This document shows positions 33,623-44,944 of a stretch of 64,000 bases of DNA, piece after piece. The stretch comes from Acanthamoeba lenticulata. Its lineage: Eukaryota > Discosea > Longamoebia > Acanthamoebidae. Positions within the stretch are counted from its first letter, which is position 1. Every line of letters starts with the position of its first letter. Below the pieces are notes generated by a model. That model searched no databases, was not told the DNA's origin, and saw only the letters and a program-made list of their open reading frames with translations. The DNA is taken from NCBI GenBank assembly GCA_002179805.1, contig NAVB01000077.1, positions 62,001-126,000 on the forward strand, read 5' to 3'. A program made the translations under genes and the position numbers.

Positions 33623-34984
33623 ATGGAGATGAACACGATTTACACGCAGCAGCCCGAAGATAGGGAGAAGAAGATGGAGCAAGACTTCTCAGAAGAGGTG
33701 AAGGCTAAGCTGCCTGAACTGCGCGAGCAGGCTAAGACGCAGCTGGCCGAGACTGTGGATCGACTGCTGGCCCTTGAAAAGCAGACGCGTCAGGGCGGTG
33801 ATGAGCCCTCGACCACCAAGGTGGCACGCTGCATCGTCGAAGTGTGCCTGGAAGCGCGCGATTGGCCACGATTGAAGGAAGTGCTCGTCGTCATTTCCAA
33901 GCGCCGCCAGCAATTCAGGAACACCATTCAGACTTCGGTGCAGGTGACCATGGATGCGTTCCCCTCGCTCCCGGACAAGGCCACCAAGCTTGATCTCATC
34001 GATACGCTGCGCACGATCACCGAGGGCAAGATCTTCGTCGAAGTCGAGCGAGCGCGCCTCACACGCATGCTGGCGCAGATGAAGCAGGAGGAGGGTAACG
34101 TGGCCGAGGCCGCCGAGCTGCTCCAGGAGGTGCAGGTCGAGAGCTTCGGCACCATGGATGCCAAGGAGAAGCTCGACTTCATCCTCGAGCAGATCCGGCT
34201 CTGCCTGGCCAAGGGCGACTTTGTGCGCGCACAAATCATTTCGCGCAAGGTCACCAACAAGGCCCTCGCCAAGCCCGAGTTCCATGAGACGAAGGTGAGC
34301 TACCACCAGCTCATGGTCCGCTTCCACGCGCACCACAAGGACTACCTCAACATTGCCCGATCCTACTGGGCCATCTACGACACGCCTATCGTCCTTGCCG
34401 ACAAGGCCCGCTGGCATCCGGCCCTCAGCCTGGCGGCCGTCAACGCCGTGCTCGCCCCCTACGGCAACGAACAGTATGACCTCCTCAACCGTATCTTCAT
34501 CGACAAGCGCCTCGCCGAGCTCCCGCCCTACAAGAAGCTCCTTAAGTACTTCACCACGACCGAGCTCATCCGCTGGCCGGCTCTCCTGGGCGAGTACAAG
34601 GCGCTCCTCACCAAGCTCCCCACCTTGGGCGACGCTACCGCCGCCGACGTCGACTCTGCCGATGTTCTCAAGGACCTCCAGGCCCGCGTCGTCGAGCACA
34701 ACATCCGCGTCGTGGCTCAGTACTACGAGCGCATCGCCACCCCGCGCTTCGCTCAGCTGCTCGACCTGCCCGAGGCCGAGCTCGAGCGCTTCATCTCGGA
34801 CATGGTCTCCAACGGCGTCGTCTACGCCAAGATCGACCGGCCGCGCGCTGTCGTGTCCTTCGCCAAGCGCAAGGAACCCAGTGATGTCCTCAACGAGTAC
34901 TCGCACAACATCTCCGACCTCCTCAACCTGCTTGAGAAGACGTGTCATCTCATCCACCGCGAGAACATGGTGCACGGCCTCTGA
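33623..34984 (+). CDS. PSMD12: 26S proteasome lid subunit Rpn5 (PSMD12)
   Basis: Intronless, 453 residues from the ATG at 33623 (MEMNTIYTQQPEDREKKMEQ). The helical PCI-type repeat array is complete (LVVISKRRQQFRNTIQTSVQ, GKIFVEVERARLTRMLAQMK, EKLDFILEQIRLCLAKGDFV). The C-terminal winged-helix PCI module follows (VAQYYERIATPRFAQLLDLP, YAKIDRPRAVVSFAKRKEPS). Length matches human PSMD12 (456). Rpn5 is a scaffold of the lid around the deubiquitinase Rpn11. The opposite strand carries a 428-codon open frame that is only a codon-bias shadow. Confidence 0.96.
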   Translation: MEMNTIYTQQPEDREKKMEQDFSEEVKAKLPELREQAKTQLAETVDRLLALEKQTRQGGDEPSTTKVARCIVEVCLEARDWPRLKEVLVVISKRRQQFRNTIQTSVQVTMDAFPSLPDKATKLDLIDTLRTITEGKIFVEVERARLTRMLAQMKQEEGNVAEAAELLQEVQVESFGTMDAKEKLDFILEQIRLCLAKGDFVRAQIISRKVTNKALAKPEFHETKVSYHQLMVRFHAHHKDYLNIARSYWAIYDTPIVLADKARWHPALSLAAVNAVLAPYGNEQYDLLNRIFIDKRLAELPPYKKLLKYFTTTELIRWPALLGEYKALLTKLPTLGDATAADVDSADVLKDLQARVVEHNIRVVAQYYERIATPRFAQLLDLPEAELERFISDMVSNGVVYAKIDRPRAVVSFAKRKEPSDVLNEYSHNISDLLNLLEKTCHLIHRENMVHGL

Positions 34985-35349
34985 TGGATTTCATGTCGTC
35001 TTCCTTTTCCTCTTTCTTGCTCGAGCGTGTGTCACAAATGGAGTTCTCTTCTTGTCTTCTTCGTTAGCCTTGTCCTGCCCGAACAGGCACCGCACCACGT
35101 AGCGGCAGCCTCTTCTTCGAGTGCTGTTTCTGTGTTTTCTGTGCATGTTGTGGCCGGAGAAAAATGTACAGCAGACATTGGCCGAAAGGCAAGCCGAGTT
35201 TTAAATTCCGAGGGAGCCACTTTTACCCGCAATTTTCGCGGGGAGAAGTCGTAACAAACGACTCGGCCGAAACGCGCCACCAAGCACCAGGGAAGACAGA
35301 AGTAATCCATCAAAAAAAGGCCACACGTCTCGACCAAGCTTGTGCCACC
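34985..35349. other. spacer between PSMD12 and dynamin genes
   Basis: PSMD12 3' region, then the dynamin upstream region. An AT-rich patch (ttttaaattcc) at about 35200 could serve as a core promoter; this is a guess. No gene seen. Confidence 0.4.
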
Positions 35350-38236
35350 ATGTCGATGGACCAGCTTATCCCAGTCATTAACAAACTCCAGGACGTGTTT
35401 AACGCCCTGGGAACGGATGCCATTGATCTGCCGCAAATTGTGGTAGTTGGCAGCCAGTCGAGCGGCAAGAGCTCAGTATTGGAGAACATCGTCGGACGCG
35501 ACTTCCTTCCTCGTGGCCAGGGCATCGTCACGCGACGCCCTCTCGTGCTCCAGCTCATCAATTTGCCTACGGATCCTAAGAAACGGAATGTAGACGATGA
35601 TGACGGTATATGCGCCCTCCTCCTTTATTTTCTCCAGGCTTAGACTAAGAACGCTGGCCGCTTGCCAAAACGTTGTGGCTGCAGACGCCTTGAAGGAGTG
35701 GGGCGAGTTCTTGCACAAGCCCAACGAAATCTTTTATGACTTCAATCAGATCCGGGAGGAGATCATTCGCGAAACAGACCGCCTGTCGGGCAAGAACAAG
35801 GGCATCTCGCACATTCCCATCAATCTTAAGGTTTGCCTCGCTACTGCTGTGCCCTTGCACCATGCACCTATTCACCACGTCGGAACCTGCAACAGATCTA
35901 CTCCCCTCACGTGCTCAACCTTACGTTGGTCGATTTGCCCGGTATCACGAAAGTGCCTGTCGGTGATCAGCCCGCCGATATTGAAATGCAAATCAGGAAC
36001 ATGGTGCTCCAGTACATTGAGAAGCCCAACGCCGTCATTCTCGCAGGTAACCCAACACACTATTTTTATTTTTATTAGTAAAAAAATCTTATTACATCTT
36101 TATTTCTGCTGTGGTTCGCGATCTATCTAGCGATTGTAATGCTCTTCCTAATCTTTTTGCCCTTCTTGCAGTCACCGCTGCCAACACAGATCTTTCCAAC
36201 TCGGACGCTCTGCAGGTAGCTGCCGTGGCCGACCCTGACGGTACCCTTTCGCTCCTTCTCTTTTCCTCTGCTCATCGGTCGCCTTTCGTTGACACGTCGC
36301 TTTCGTCACGTACGGCAACAGGCCAGAGGACGATCGGTGTGCTGACCAAAATCGATCTGATGGATGCCGGTACGGACGCGATGGACATGCTGCTGAACCG
36401 GGTGATCCCGCTGCGACTGGGCTACATTGGCGTTATCAACCGAAGCCAGCAGGACATCATCAAGAAGAAGCCCATCCGGGCGGCACTCAAGGCCGAGGCC
36501 GAGTATTTTGCCACGCACCCGCTCTACCGGACGGTGGCGTCACGCTGCGGAACGCCGTTCTTGTCAAAGACGCTCAACAAGATCCTGATGAACCACATCA
36601 AGGAGTGCCTGCCGGAGCTCAAGGCCAAGATCAACAAGATGGCCACTGAGGCTCAGGCCGAGCTGCTCACCTACGGCGACCCGCTGTATGACGGCAAGAA
36701 CAGCCAGGGCGCGCTTCTGCTGCAGGTTATCACCAAGTTCTCGACCGACTACAAGAATGCCGTTGAGGGCAAGTCGACCGACCTCTCCCTTTCGGAGCTC
36801 TGCGGCGGTGCACGCATCAACTACATCTTCAACGACATCTTTGCCCGGTGCCTGGCCCGCATTAACCCGACCGACGACATGACCATGAACGACATCCGCA
36901 CGGCCATCCGCAATGCCACGGGCCCGCGCGCCGCCCTGTTCGTGCCCGAGGCCGCCTTTGAGCTCCTCGTCCGCCGCCAGATCCAGCGCCTCGAGGACCC
37001 GTCGCTCCAGTGTGTCGACCTCGTCTACGATGAGCTTCAGCGCATCATCGCCCAGCTCGAGTCCAAGGAGCTCCTCCGCTTCGCCAACCTCCGCGAGCGC
37101 GTCGTCGAGGTCGTCAACGGCCTTCTTCAGAAGTGCCGCTCCCCGACCAAGACCATGATCTCCAACATGATCGCTGTCGAGCTCGCCTACATCAACACCA
37201 ACCACCCAGACTTTGTCGGAGGCGGCGGCGCCATCACCCAAGTCTTTGAACGTATGGCCGCCACCCACGCCCAGGAGCAGCAACAGCAGCAGGTCCTCCT
37301 ACAGCAGCAGCAGGCTCTCCTCGCCCAGCAGCAGATGCAGCAACCGGGCCAGCCCATGCAAACCCAGCCCATGCCTCAGCCTGCTCCTCAGCCCGTCCCG
37401 GTGCGTTCGACACACTTACATGACACAAACACACATTGCTCGCGAGCTGACGCGTGGATAGCCAAAGGCCACCCGCACGCCGGCGCCGATGTCGCAGCAG
37501 GGCTCGACTGGGGACATGAGCGGCCAGCAGGGCAGCAACGGCTTCTTCAACATGTTCTTTGGCGGACAGGCCCCGCCCGGCACGCCGCAGGCGCAGATGC
37601 AACAGATGCAGCAGCAGCAGCAGCAGCAGCAGCGTGGAGGTGGAATGGCTCCGGCCACACCGGTCCCGGCCACGCCTGGTGGCCGCATGGCGCCCCCTAC
37701 GGCCGCGGCGTCCTCGCGATCGGCCTCGGGACGAACGGTGATGGGCGAAAAGGCGGTGAAGGTGAAGAAGTCGACAACGACGACGGCAGTCGGCGGTCGC
37801 GGTGAGAAGCTGGACCAGGTGCCGGCCACCATCCGGGCCATCTCGGCACCGACCGACAAGGAGAAGTTTGAGACCGAGTTGATTCAGTCGCTCCTCCTCT
37901 CCTACTTTGACATCGTCCGGAAGAACATTCAGGACCTTGTCCCCAAGTCCATCATGCACTTCCTCGTCAACCAGGTTCGTCTTCTACTTCATCGCCTTCA
38001 ATCTTCTACTTGTCATCGTGCTGACGGTGATAATGATGTGGTCTCCACCAACCAAACAGGCCAAGGACAGCATCCAGAACGAGCTGGTGGCGAACCTGTA
38101 CAAGGAGGACTACTTTGACAACCTGCTTGAGGAGTCCTCAGCGGTGGCGACGCGTCGCGCGGCGGCCAAGAGCATGCTGGATGTGCTGACGAAGGCTCAG
38201 CTCATCCTCAACGAGGTCCGCGAGAGCTCCGTCTAA
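35350..38236 (+). CDS. dynamin-family GTPase (Dnm1/DRP1/Vps1 type)
   Basis: Seven exons (35350-35605, 35685-35830, 35896-36046, 36172-36240, 36322-37400, 37462-37974, 38060-38236) give 796 residues. The GTPase domain has G1 GSQSSGKSS, switch RRPLVLQL, G3 DLPG and G4 TKIDLMDAG. The middle domain and stalk follow. A Gln/Pro-rich, low-complexity insert lies at the variable region (about 37270-37720, including a CAG run at 37609). The GTPase effector domain ends the protein ([20 protein letters not shown] ... LNEVRESSV). There is no PH domain and no C-terminal proline-rich tail. This matches mitochondrial/peroxisomal fission or vacuolar dynamins rather than endocytic dynamin. The exact cellular target is not decidable here. 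Confidence 0.93.
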
Positions 38237-38511
38237 GCGCTTTGAAAAAGTAGTACCACAACAACAACAAACCGACCGCCTGCCTCTTCTATCCGCTTCT
38301 TCTTTCTTGAACAAGACCTGCTTCCTCTTTTGTTTATTTTTTTTTTGATTCTTTTTGTGTAATTTGGAATGCAAGCTCTGTGCCTCACTTTGCTCGCATT
38401 TTACCATTGGTCGGTCTCGAAATTAATGGGCTTTATTACAGTAAAATTACCCATAAAAAAAAAAACCGCATTGTAGACCTTGGATACTTACAACAAGAAG
38501 CCGAGCAAAGA

Positions 38512-40335
38512 ATGGCCTTCATGAAGCTGGCCGTCAGCGTTGTCCTGCTGGGCGTCGCCATCGCGCTGGCCCCGCCCGTGGACTGGGACCACCCGTGGGC
38601 GTCGCAGGCCCTCGACCTCGCCCACAAGACGTGGGCCGACGCCTGGGAACAGGCCCTCTCCCCGCTCGTCTCGTCGGCCCAACAGGCCACCGGGCTCGAC
38701 CTTGACCAGCTCGGCCACAGCCTGACCAGCGCCGGATGGGCCCCGGCCGCGGCGCTCGTCGTGCTCGTGGCGCTGCTCTGGGCGGTGCAGCCTCTGTACA
38801 ACTTCTTCTTTGCACCGGCCTTAATCGTACGAAGCATCGAGGACGTGGAGCGAGATGCCGACGGACACAAGTACCCGGCCTTTGGGCGTCCTCGTCGCCG
38901 CCGTGGCACGGGCATGCCCCCGCCCTACCCCAACGCCTGGTTCCGCGTGTGCGACTCCCACGAGCTGCCCGTACGCCCACAAAAATAGCAACTTTATTAA
39001 AATCGTAAATAATAACAATCAATCTCATCTCACCGACGAGCAGAAGGGAGAAGCGCGCGACTTTGAAGTGCTCGGCTCCTTCATTGTTGTCTACCGCGGG
39101 GTGCGTACAGAAAAACCTCCGACTTGTTGTGGGCACATGGTGTTGATCTTCCCGGGAGCAGGAGGACGGCAAGGTGCGCGTGCTCGACGCCTATTGCCCG
39201 CACATGGGCGCCAACCTGGGCGTCACGGGCCGCGTCGTCGGCAACGACATCGCGTGCCCGTTCCACGGATGGCAGTTCAACGGCGAGGGCGCGTGCACGC
39301 ACATCCCCTACGCGACGGACAAGGTGCCGGGCTTCATCAAGACCAAGGCCTGGCACTGCGTCGAGACCAACGGCGCCATCCTGGTCTGGCACGACGCCGA
39401 GGGCCGGCCGCCGCTGTGGCTCGTGCCCGACATCAAGGAGATCAATTCGGGCCGCTTCAAGTGGCACGGCTCGACCCTCCACCGCGTGCGCGTGCACATC
39501 CAGGAGATCCCCGAGAACGGGCCCGACACGGCCCACCTCAACTACCTCCACGTCCCCATCGCCGTCCGCCTGCTCAACGCCGTCGGCTTCCACCACGGCT
39601 GGGAGGCCACCTGGGAGGCCGGCAAGGGCCTCGACGAGCACTTGGTGCGCGTCACCCCATCCATGATGAAGATGATGATCCTGATGACTCTCTCCTTTGT
39701 CGTTGACAATGACAACGTTGATGATGGTGATGCTGTCAATATCAAAGACGTTCATGAACGTGAAGGAGACAGTCAAGTTCCGAGGCTTGTACATCCCGGG
39801 CACGCGCGTGGACGTGGAGATCGTCCAGGTCGGGCCGGGCATCGTCCACCTGCAGTTCGCGACGCCCTTTGGCAAGGTCATGCTGATCCAGTCCGTCACG
39901 CCCGTTCAGCCGCTGCTCCAGCAAGTGAGCCACCAGGTCTTTGCCGGTACCGCTTTCGGCCACCTGCTCATGCAGAAGAAGATGGATGACGATGGTGGCT
40001 CACGCATGCGATTCCGTTTCAGAGTGGACGGTGCCTCGCTTCTTCGCCAAGTTCGTGATGAAGAGCAGCGTGGCCCAGTTTGAGCGGGACGTTCCGCTGT
40101 GGAACAACAAGGTCTTCCTCGACCAGCCCATGCTCATCAAAGAGGTCCGTTCGTCTCTTCTTCCGGAAAACTCAAGAGCTGAACACGAAAAGAGGAACTG
40201 TTGTTTGTGTTTCCTGTTCTTCAGGACGGTCCGATCGCCAAGTACCGGCGGTGGGTCGGCAAGCACTTCTACTCGGAGAACTCGGAGAAGGTGGCGCGCG
40301 AGCGATCTGCAAACACGGGCTCGTTCGATTGGTGA
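38512..40335 (+). CDS. Rieske [2Fe-2S] oxygenase, DAF-36/Neverland-like sterol desaturase
   Basis: Exons 38512-38970, 39044-39100, 39162-39644, 39748-39946, 40023-40144 and 40225-40335 join in phase to 476 residues. An N-terminal signal/anchor (MKLAVSVVLLGVAIALAPP) and a second membrane helix near residues 80-100 place it on a membrane. The Rieske cluster motif is complete: YCPHMGANLG and ACPFHGWQF (C-x-H ... C-x2-H). Downstream, ENGPDTAHLNYLHVP carries a D-x2-H-x4-H-type non-heme iron site. The C-terminus is FYSENSEKVARERSANTGSFDW. This architecture is that of KshA/DAF-36/Neverland Rieske oxygenases that introduce the C7 double bond in cholesterol. A sterol substrate is likely by family, not shown. 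The start could lie further up the same frame. Confidence 0.85.
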
Positions 40336-40636
40336 GGTGATGTCGCTGGCCCCAAAGACTCTCCAAAATGAATTTGTGTTTTTAAATGGCAAACTGGAAG
40401 ATGAATGCGACGTCAGCACCATGAGGTTGCTCATGCCACACTTCCCCCGCCTCACTGGCACCACCACCAACAGCAGCGAGTGTTTGCTCCCGGAGAAGAT
40501 GCGCCAGTGACCAGGCGTGAGACAGACCTCGTCCCATTTTACTTCTTTATTTTCGATTCCTCCAATCACAGATGTTGTGCTTTAGAATTTGGCAGCTCTA
40601 ATTCACGAAAAAAAAAGGCACAGAGCAGAAACCAAC
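40336..40636. other. spacer upstream of the CPWD-repeat gene
   Basis: About 300 bases with no supported gene; presumably 3' end of the Rieske gene and promoter of the repeat protein. Confidence 0.4.
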
Positions 40637-41896
40637 ATGAGCGATGTGGAGCGTTCAGAGCCCGAGAGAAAAAAGCTCAAGACGGAGTCGTCCCTTGCCT
40701 CACCCGAGTATCTCGGCACTGTAACAACGGTTGCTGCTTTGGTCAGTGAGGCGGGGGAGGTGGTGGTTGGCATGGGCGACCTCATGGTGGAGCTCGTCGC
40801 ATTCATCTTCCAGTTTGTGCAGCCCTTGACCCTGCCCGCGTGCCGTGCTGTGTGCCGCACGTGGAATGACGCACTCCGCCACTTGCTCCACCTTGCCCAA
40901 CCAAGCACCAAGCTTCCACGCCTCAGCTATTTTGCGGCGCGAGTGGCCGGCCAAGGCTGGCTGTCGACGCTTCAGTGGGCGCGCTCCAGTGGGTGCCCGT
41001 GGGACATGTACACCTGCTCTGGGGCTGCCGGTGGAGGCCACCTGGACGTGCTCCGGTGGGCACATGCCAACGGCTGCCCGTGGGACAGATGCACCTGCGG
41101 AAACGCGGCCCGAAGAGGCCACCTGGACGTGCTCCAGTGGGCGCGAGCCAACGACTGCCCGTGGAACGAGGCCACCTGCGCGGAGGCAGCCGATGGAGGT
41201 CACCTGGACATACTCCAGTGGGCACACGCCAATGGCTGCCCGTGGGACGAGAACACCTGCAGCGCTGCGGCTGCAGAAGGCCACCTGCACGTGCTCCAGT
41301 GGGCACACGCCAACGGCTGCCCGTGGGACGAGAACACTTGCAGTGCTGCGGCCTCCGGCGGGCATTTGGCAGTGCTCCAGTGGGTGCGGGCCAACGGCTG
41401 CCCGTGGGACGAGAGCACTTGCACTGGCGCGGCTCTGGGCAGCCACCTGGATGTGCTCCAGTGGGCGCGAGCCAACGACTGTCCCTGGGACGAGACCCTC
41501 TGTAGTGAGGTGGCTGAGGAAGGTCTATTGGATGTGCTCAAGTGGGCACATGCCAACGGCTGCCCGTGGGACGAAGACACCTGCTTGTACGCGGCCAGAG
41601 GAGGCCACTTGGACGTGCTTCAGTGGGCGCACGCCAACGGCTGCCCGTGGGATGAGAACACCTGCACGGAGGCCGCCAGGGAAGGCCACCTGGACATGCT
41701 CCAGTGGGCACACGCCAATGGCTGCCCGTGGGACGAGAACACCTGTGCTGAGGCAGCGCTAAGAGGCCACCTGGCAATCATCCAGTGGGCGCGCGCCAAT
41801 GGCTGCCCATGGGACAAGAAGACCTGCAACCAAGCAACCTTTGGAGGCCACTTGGACGTGCTCCAGTGGGTGCGTGCCAACGGTTGCCCAGACTAG
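40637..41896 (+). CDS. F-box-like protein with twelve CPWD (ankyrin-like) repeats
   Basis: Intronless, 419 residues from the ATG at 40637 (MSDVERSEPERKK). After a Ser/Lys-rich start, a short F-box-like helix region (LMVELVAFIFQFVQPLTLPACRAVCRTWND) leads into tandem 26-residue units. Their consensus is GHLDVLQWAHANGCPWDENTC followed by a small-residue turn. These helical hairpin repeats are an ankyrin-related type very common in Acanthamoeba and in giant DNA viruses of amoebae. F-box proteins bring substrates to SCF ubiquitin ligases and the repeats would bind the target. Unit sequences are unusually alike, suggesting recent unit duplication or conversion. Substrate unknown. Confidence 0.8.
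   Translation: MSDVERSEPERKKLKTESSLASPEYLGTVTTVAALVSEAGEVVVGMGDLMVELVAFIFQFVQPLTLPACRAVCRTWNDALRHLLHLAQPSTKLPRLSYFAARVAGQGWLSTLQWARSSGCPWDMYTCSGAAGGGHLDVLRWAHANGCPWDRCTCGNAARRGHLDVLQWARANDCPWNEATCAEAADGGHLDILQWAHANGCPWDENTCSAAAAEGHLHVLQWAHANGCPWDENTCSAAASGGHLAVLQWVRANGCPWDESTCTGAALGSHLDVLQWARANDCPWDETLCSEVAEEGLLDVLKWAHANGCPWDEDTCLYAARGGHLDVLQWAHANGCPWDENTCTEAAREGHLDMLQWAHANGCPWDENTCAEAALRGHLAIIQWARANGCPWDKKTCNQATFGGHLDVLQWVRANGCPD
40972..41893 (+). repeat. tandem 78-bp repeat array inside the CPWD-repeat gene
   Basis: Twelve units of 78 bp, the last truncated, all in frame. Most differ at a handful of positions, and codon choice is nearly constant between units. Confidence 0.9.
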
Positions 41897-42079
41897 AAGT
41901 AGAGCATGCTCCTGCATGGGCAACTTCAGTACAGCACAAAGAACATCAGTCATTGTTTGCTCGTTCTCACCTCAGCACTCCCCAACCTCGAGCCTCCGGC
42001 CAAGGCTCGCGACCTGTCGATGCTTCAGTGTTTTTTTAATTATTTTATTTCGAGTTTATCTACAAGCTGAGTGGCCGGC

Positions 42080-43063
42080 TCAATGCTTCCTGTGGGCCTT
42101 CTTTTCCTCGCGCTCTTGTCGCTTCTTCTCTTTCAGCGCCGCCTTGAGCTCATCCTTGCTCCACTCGCTCAATTTATGAGTCGATGTTGGCGCACTCTCG
42201 GCAAGACCGGCGATGAACTTGCCTGCGTTCATCCGGCGCGTCCACTGGATGAGAGCTTCGAGCAAGGCCTTCACGTGGTCGCGTGTGACGTCGTCGATCA
42301 GGTCACCAGCATCGTTGGTGATCTGTTTGCCTCCCCACAGGTTGACGTTGACCTCGGGCTTGTTGACAAAATGCCAGTTGAGGTAGACGCCCACTTGACG
42401 GAGATGATACTGCGCTCGGCTCGTGCCCATGCCACCGCCGGCGCCCATGATCGCAACAGGCTTGTCGAACGTGGGGAATGACGAATAGGTGGCATCATCG
42501 GGACGCGAAGCCCAGTCAAGCGCGTTCTTGAGGGCGCCGGGAATGGAGTAGTTGTACTCGGGCGTGGCGATTAGCAGGGCATCAGCCGAGCGGATGGCCT
42601 CGCGCCACTGCTTGACGGGACCCGTGAAGCCTTGCTCGGTCTCGAGGTCAGTGTCGTAGAGCGGAAGCTGACCGATGAGTTCCGTCACGATCTCAAACTC
42701 TACCTCCTTGGCGTGGTGTGACTGAGCCAGCTGCTTGGCCGCACGGATGAGGCCTGCGTTGGCTGAGGCATCACGGAGGGAACCGGAAAAGGCGATAATC
42801 TTGATGGTGCTCATTGTGTTCGTTGTGTTCGTTGTGTTCGTTGCTGTGTTTGCTGTGGATGCTTGTTGGCTGTTGAGAGGAGGAACGTTTGCTTTTTGTA
42901 GTACACCTGCCGGCCCTGCTGCGGCGAGACCGCCGGAAGGTGTTGCGAAGCTTCGCATGGCTTCGCCGACCGCCCCGCCAATAGGGCGTCGCACAGCGTT
43001 TCGGAAGCATTTTGGAAATCTTTCAACAAAAAAATCAGTTCTGATCATCCGTTGTTTCACCAT
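42080..43063 (-). CDS. NADPH-dependent FMN reductase family flavoprotein
   Basis: The flavodoxin-like core starts with TIKIIAFSGSLRDASANAGL (phosphate-binding loop). It includes LIATPEYNYSIPGALKNALDW, the FMN reductase signature, then KPVAIMGAGGGMGTSRAQY. The tail is Lys/Glu-rich (DELKAALKEKKRQEREEKKA). The enzyme family reduces FMN, quinones or chromate with NAD(P)H. The core alone would start at the ATG at 42814. The frame stays open upstream to an ATG at 43063, adding about 83 residues. This extension is Arg/Ser/Ala-rich (MRSFATPSGGLAAAG) and looks like a mitochondrial presequence followed by a Thr-Asn repeat. I give the longer form, but the start is uncertain. Confidence 0.82.
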   Translation of the reverse strand: MVKQRMIRTDFFVERFPKCFRNAVRRPIGGAVGEAMRSFATPSGGLAAAGPAGVLQKANVPPLNSQQASTANTATNTTNTTNTMSTIKIIAFSGSLRDASANAGLIRAAKQLAQSHHAKEVEFEIVTELIGQLPLYDTDLETEQGFTGPVKQWREAIRSADALLIATPEYNYSIPGALKNALDWASRPDDATYSSFPTFDKPVAIMGAGGGMGTSRAQYHLRQVGVYLNWHFVNKPEVNVNLWGGKQITNDAGDLIDDVTRDHVKALLEALIQWTRRMNAGKFIAGLAESAPTSTHKLSEWSKDELKAALKEKKRQEREEKKAHRKH

Positions 43064-43258
43064 TTGCGACGTCAAAGCCCAAAAAGATGAGTTGTTGTTT
43101 CGTGTTGGACAAAGGGCACCTCGCCTTCTTGAATCGAAGAGGGGGGGAGAGAGCAAGGACAATTGAATTGGATTGAGAGGAAGGAAGAACAAAGGAGGGA
43201 AACAGGAAGGCAAATTGGGGGCTGGGCTGAGAACAACAAGGCAGGTCGGTCGCCTTGC

Positions 43259-44944
43259 TTAGAGCCTGTTCCAGTAGGTCCAGCCTCGGAGGACGTTGTA
43301 GTCGGGGAAGAGACCAGTGTCGACGGAGCCGACGGCGGCGACGGCGACATCAACGTCGTTGAGGTAGCTGTAGGCCACCTCGCGCACCTTCTTGGCGTTG
43401 ATGGCGTCGATCCTCATGAAGGCCTCGGCGGCGGGCATGCGGCGGCCGAGGGTGAGCAGCTGCCGGCCAATATCCTCAGCAACAGCCTGGGTGCCGTCGA
43501 GCTGCATGAGGTAGGTGGACTTGAGCTTGTTCTTGGCACGCTCGACCTCGAGCTCGCTCACTCCGGAGCCGATGCGCACCCACTCGCGCAGAACCTCAAA
43601 GACGGCATCGCTGGTGCGCTCCATCTCGCCCACAAAGTAGGCGCCAAAGAGGCCCGTCTCGTGGTAGCAGGTGTTGAAGGACATGAGGCTGTGGGCCAGC
43701 TCCTCGGTGGCGAAGGTCTCAGCCAGGCGGGACGACAGGTTCTTGGCGCCGCCAAGCGAGCGGTCCCAGCTGCCGGTGAGCTGCTGCAGCACGAGGAACG
43801 TGAAGTAGTCCGGGTCGGACCAGCCCACGCTCTTGGCGGCCACGGCCGTGTGGACGAGCGGGATGCTGGTGTCCCTCACCTGCACCATCGAACCGGTGAA
43901 GTCTGGATTTGTGGAAGGGCAGAGCAGATTGGTCATTTAAATTCATTTCAAATTGAACCCCCCCCTTAAAAAAAACGGGCGATTTTGACGTTCAGGGCGT
44001 ACCGAAGAGCTTGTCACGGTTAGCGTAGTCGACGTTGACCTCGGAGGAGAGGCCGTTGAAGTGCTTCTCAGCCAACTTGACGAGCTCATCGTGCTCGACG
44101 GCACCAGCGGCGGAGAGGACCATGCGAGGGGCGGTGTAGTGCTTGCCAATGTAAGAGACGAGGTCCTCCCTCTTGATCTTCTTGATGTTCTTCTCCGGGC
44201 CAAGGATGGTGAAACCGAGGGGAGTGTTCTGGAAAGCAATCGAATGAAGGTGATCGAAAATGACCTCCTCAGTCTGGCTCTCCACCTCCTCCATCTCCCT
44301 CAGAATGACGCCACGCTCACGCTCCACGTCCTCCTCCTTGAGGTTGGAGTTCTGGATGATGTCGGAGATGATTTCGACGGCCTTGGGCACGTCCTTCTTG
44401 AACACGTGGGCGTGGTACACAGTCTGCTCGCGCGACGTGTAGGCATTGAGCTGGCCGCCCATGTTCTCGATCTCGACCTCGATCTGCTCCTTGGTGCGGT
44501 TCTTGGTGCCCTTGAAAGCCAGATGCTCCAGGAAATGGGCGACGCCATTGTTATCGGCAGACTCCCACACGCTGCCGGCATCAATCCACACGCCCACGGT
44601 GGCGGTCTCACCGTGCTTGTACTCGGAGGCAACCCGGAACTTGTTGGGCAGGGTAGTGACCTAGAGAAAAGGGGCGACAATCAACTCATGATCAATTGTT
44701 GACCCACCATGGTGGAGTTCGGCAAATTTACTAACGCTCACACTGTATAAATGTTCCGTGTTGCGAGGTGCGATCATACCTGCGTCGGGGGCACGTTGAG
44801 GAGGTACTCAGGCAGCCGAAGGCGCTTCTCAACATCACGGGCAGCCGCAGGCTGACCGGAAGCGAGACGGCGAGCAGCACCGCCGACGCGGCCGGAAGTA
44901 CCGAGCCTGGTAGGGAGCATAGCGGGGGCGCGGCGGATGGACAT
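43259..44944 (-). CDS. PMPCB: mitochondrial processing peptidase beta subunit (M16B)
   Basis: Exons 44780-44944, 44003-44660 and 43259-43902 join in phase to 488 residues. A short Arg/Ala-rich mitochondrial presequence ([20 protein letters not shown]) precedes the peptidase. The inverted zinc site HFLEH with its distal Glu in [20 protein letters not shown] is intact, marking the catalytic beta subunit rather than alpha. The C-terminal M16 half is complete to YWNRL. MPP cleaves presequences from imported matrix proteins and in many organisms doubles as core protein 1 of complex III. The paired alpha subunit is not in the window. Confidence 0.93.

Noticed and set aside
33689..34975. 428-codon open frame on the strand opposite PSMD12
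   Set aside because: Exact mirror of a strongly codon-biased exon; no domain, and GC-rich third positions produce such frames throughout the window.
40972..41893. Tandem repeats as a CRISPR array
   Set aside because: Units are 78 bp, contiguous and in one reading frame, with no spacers.
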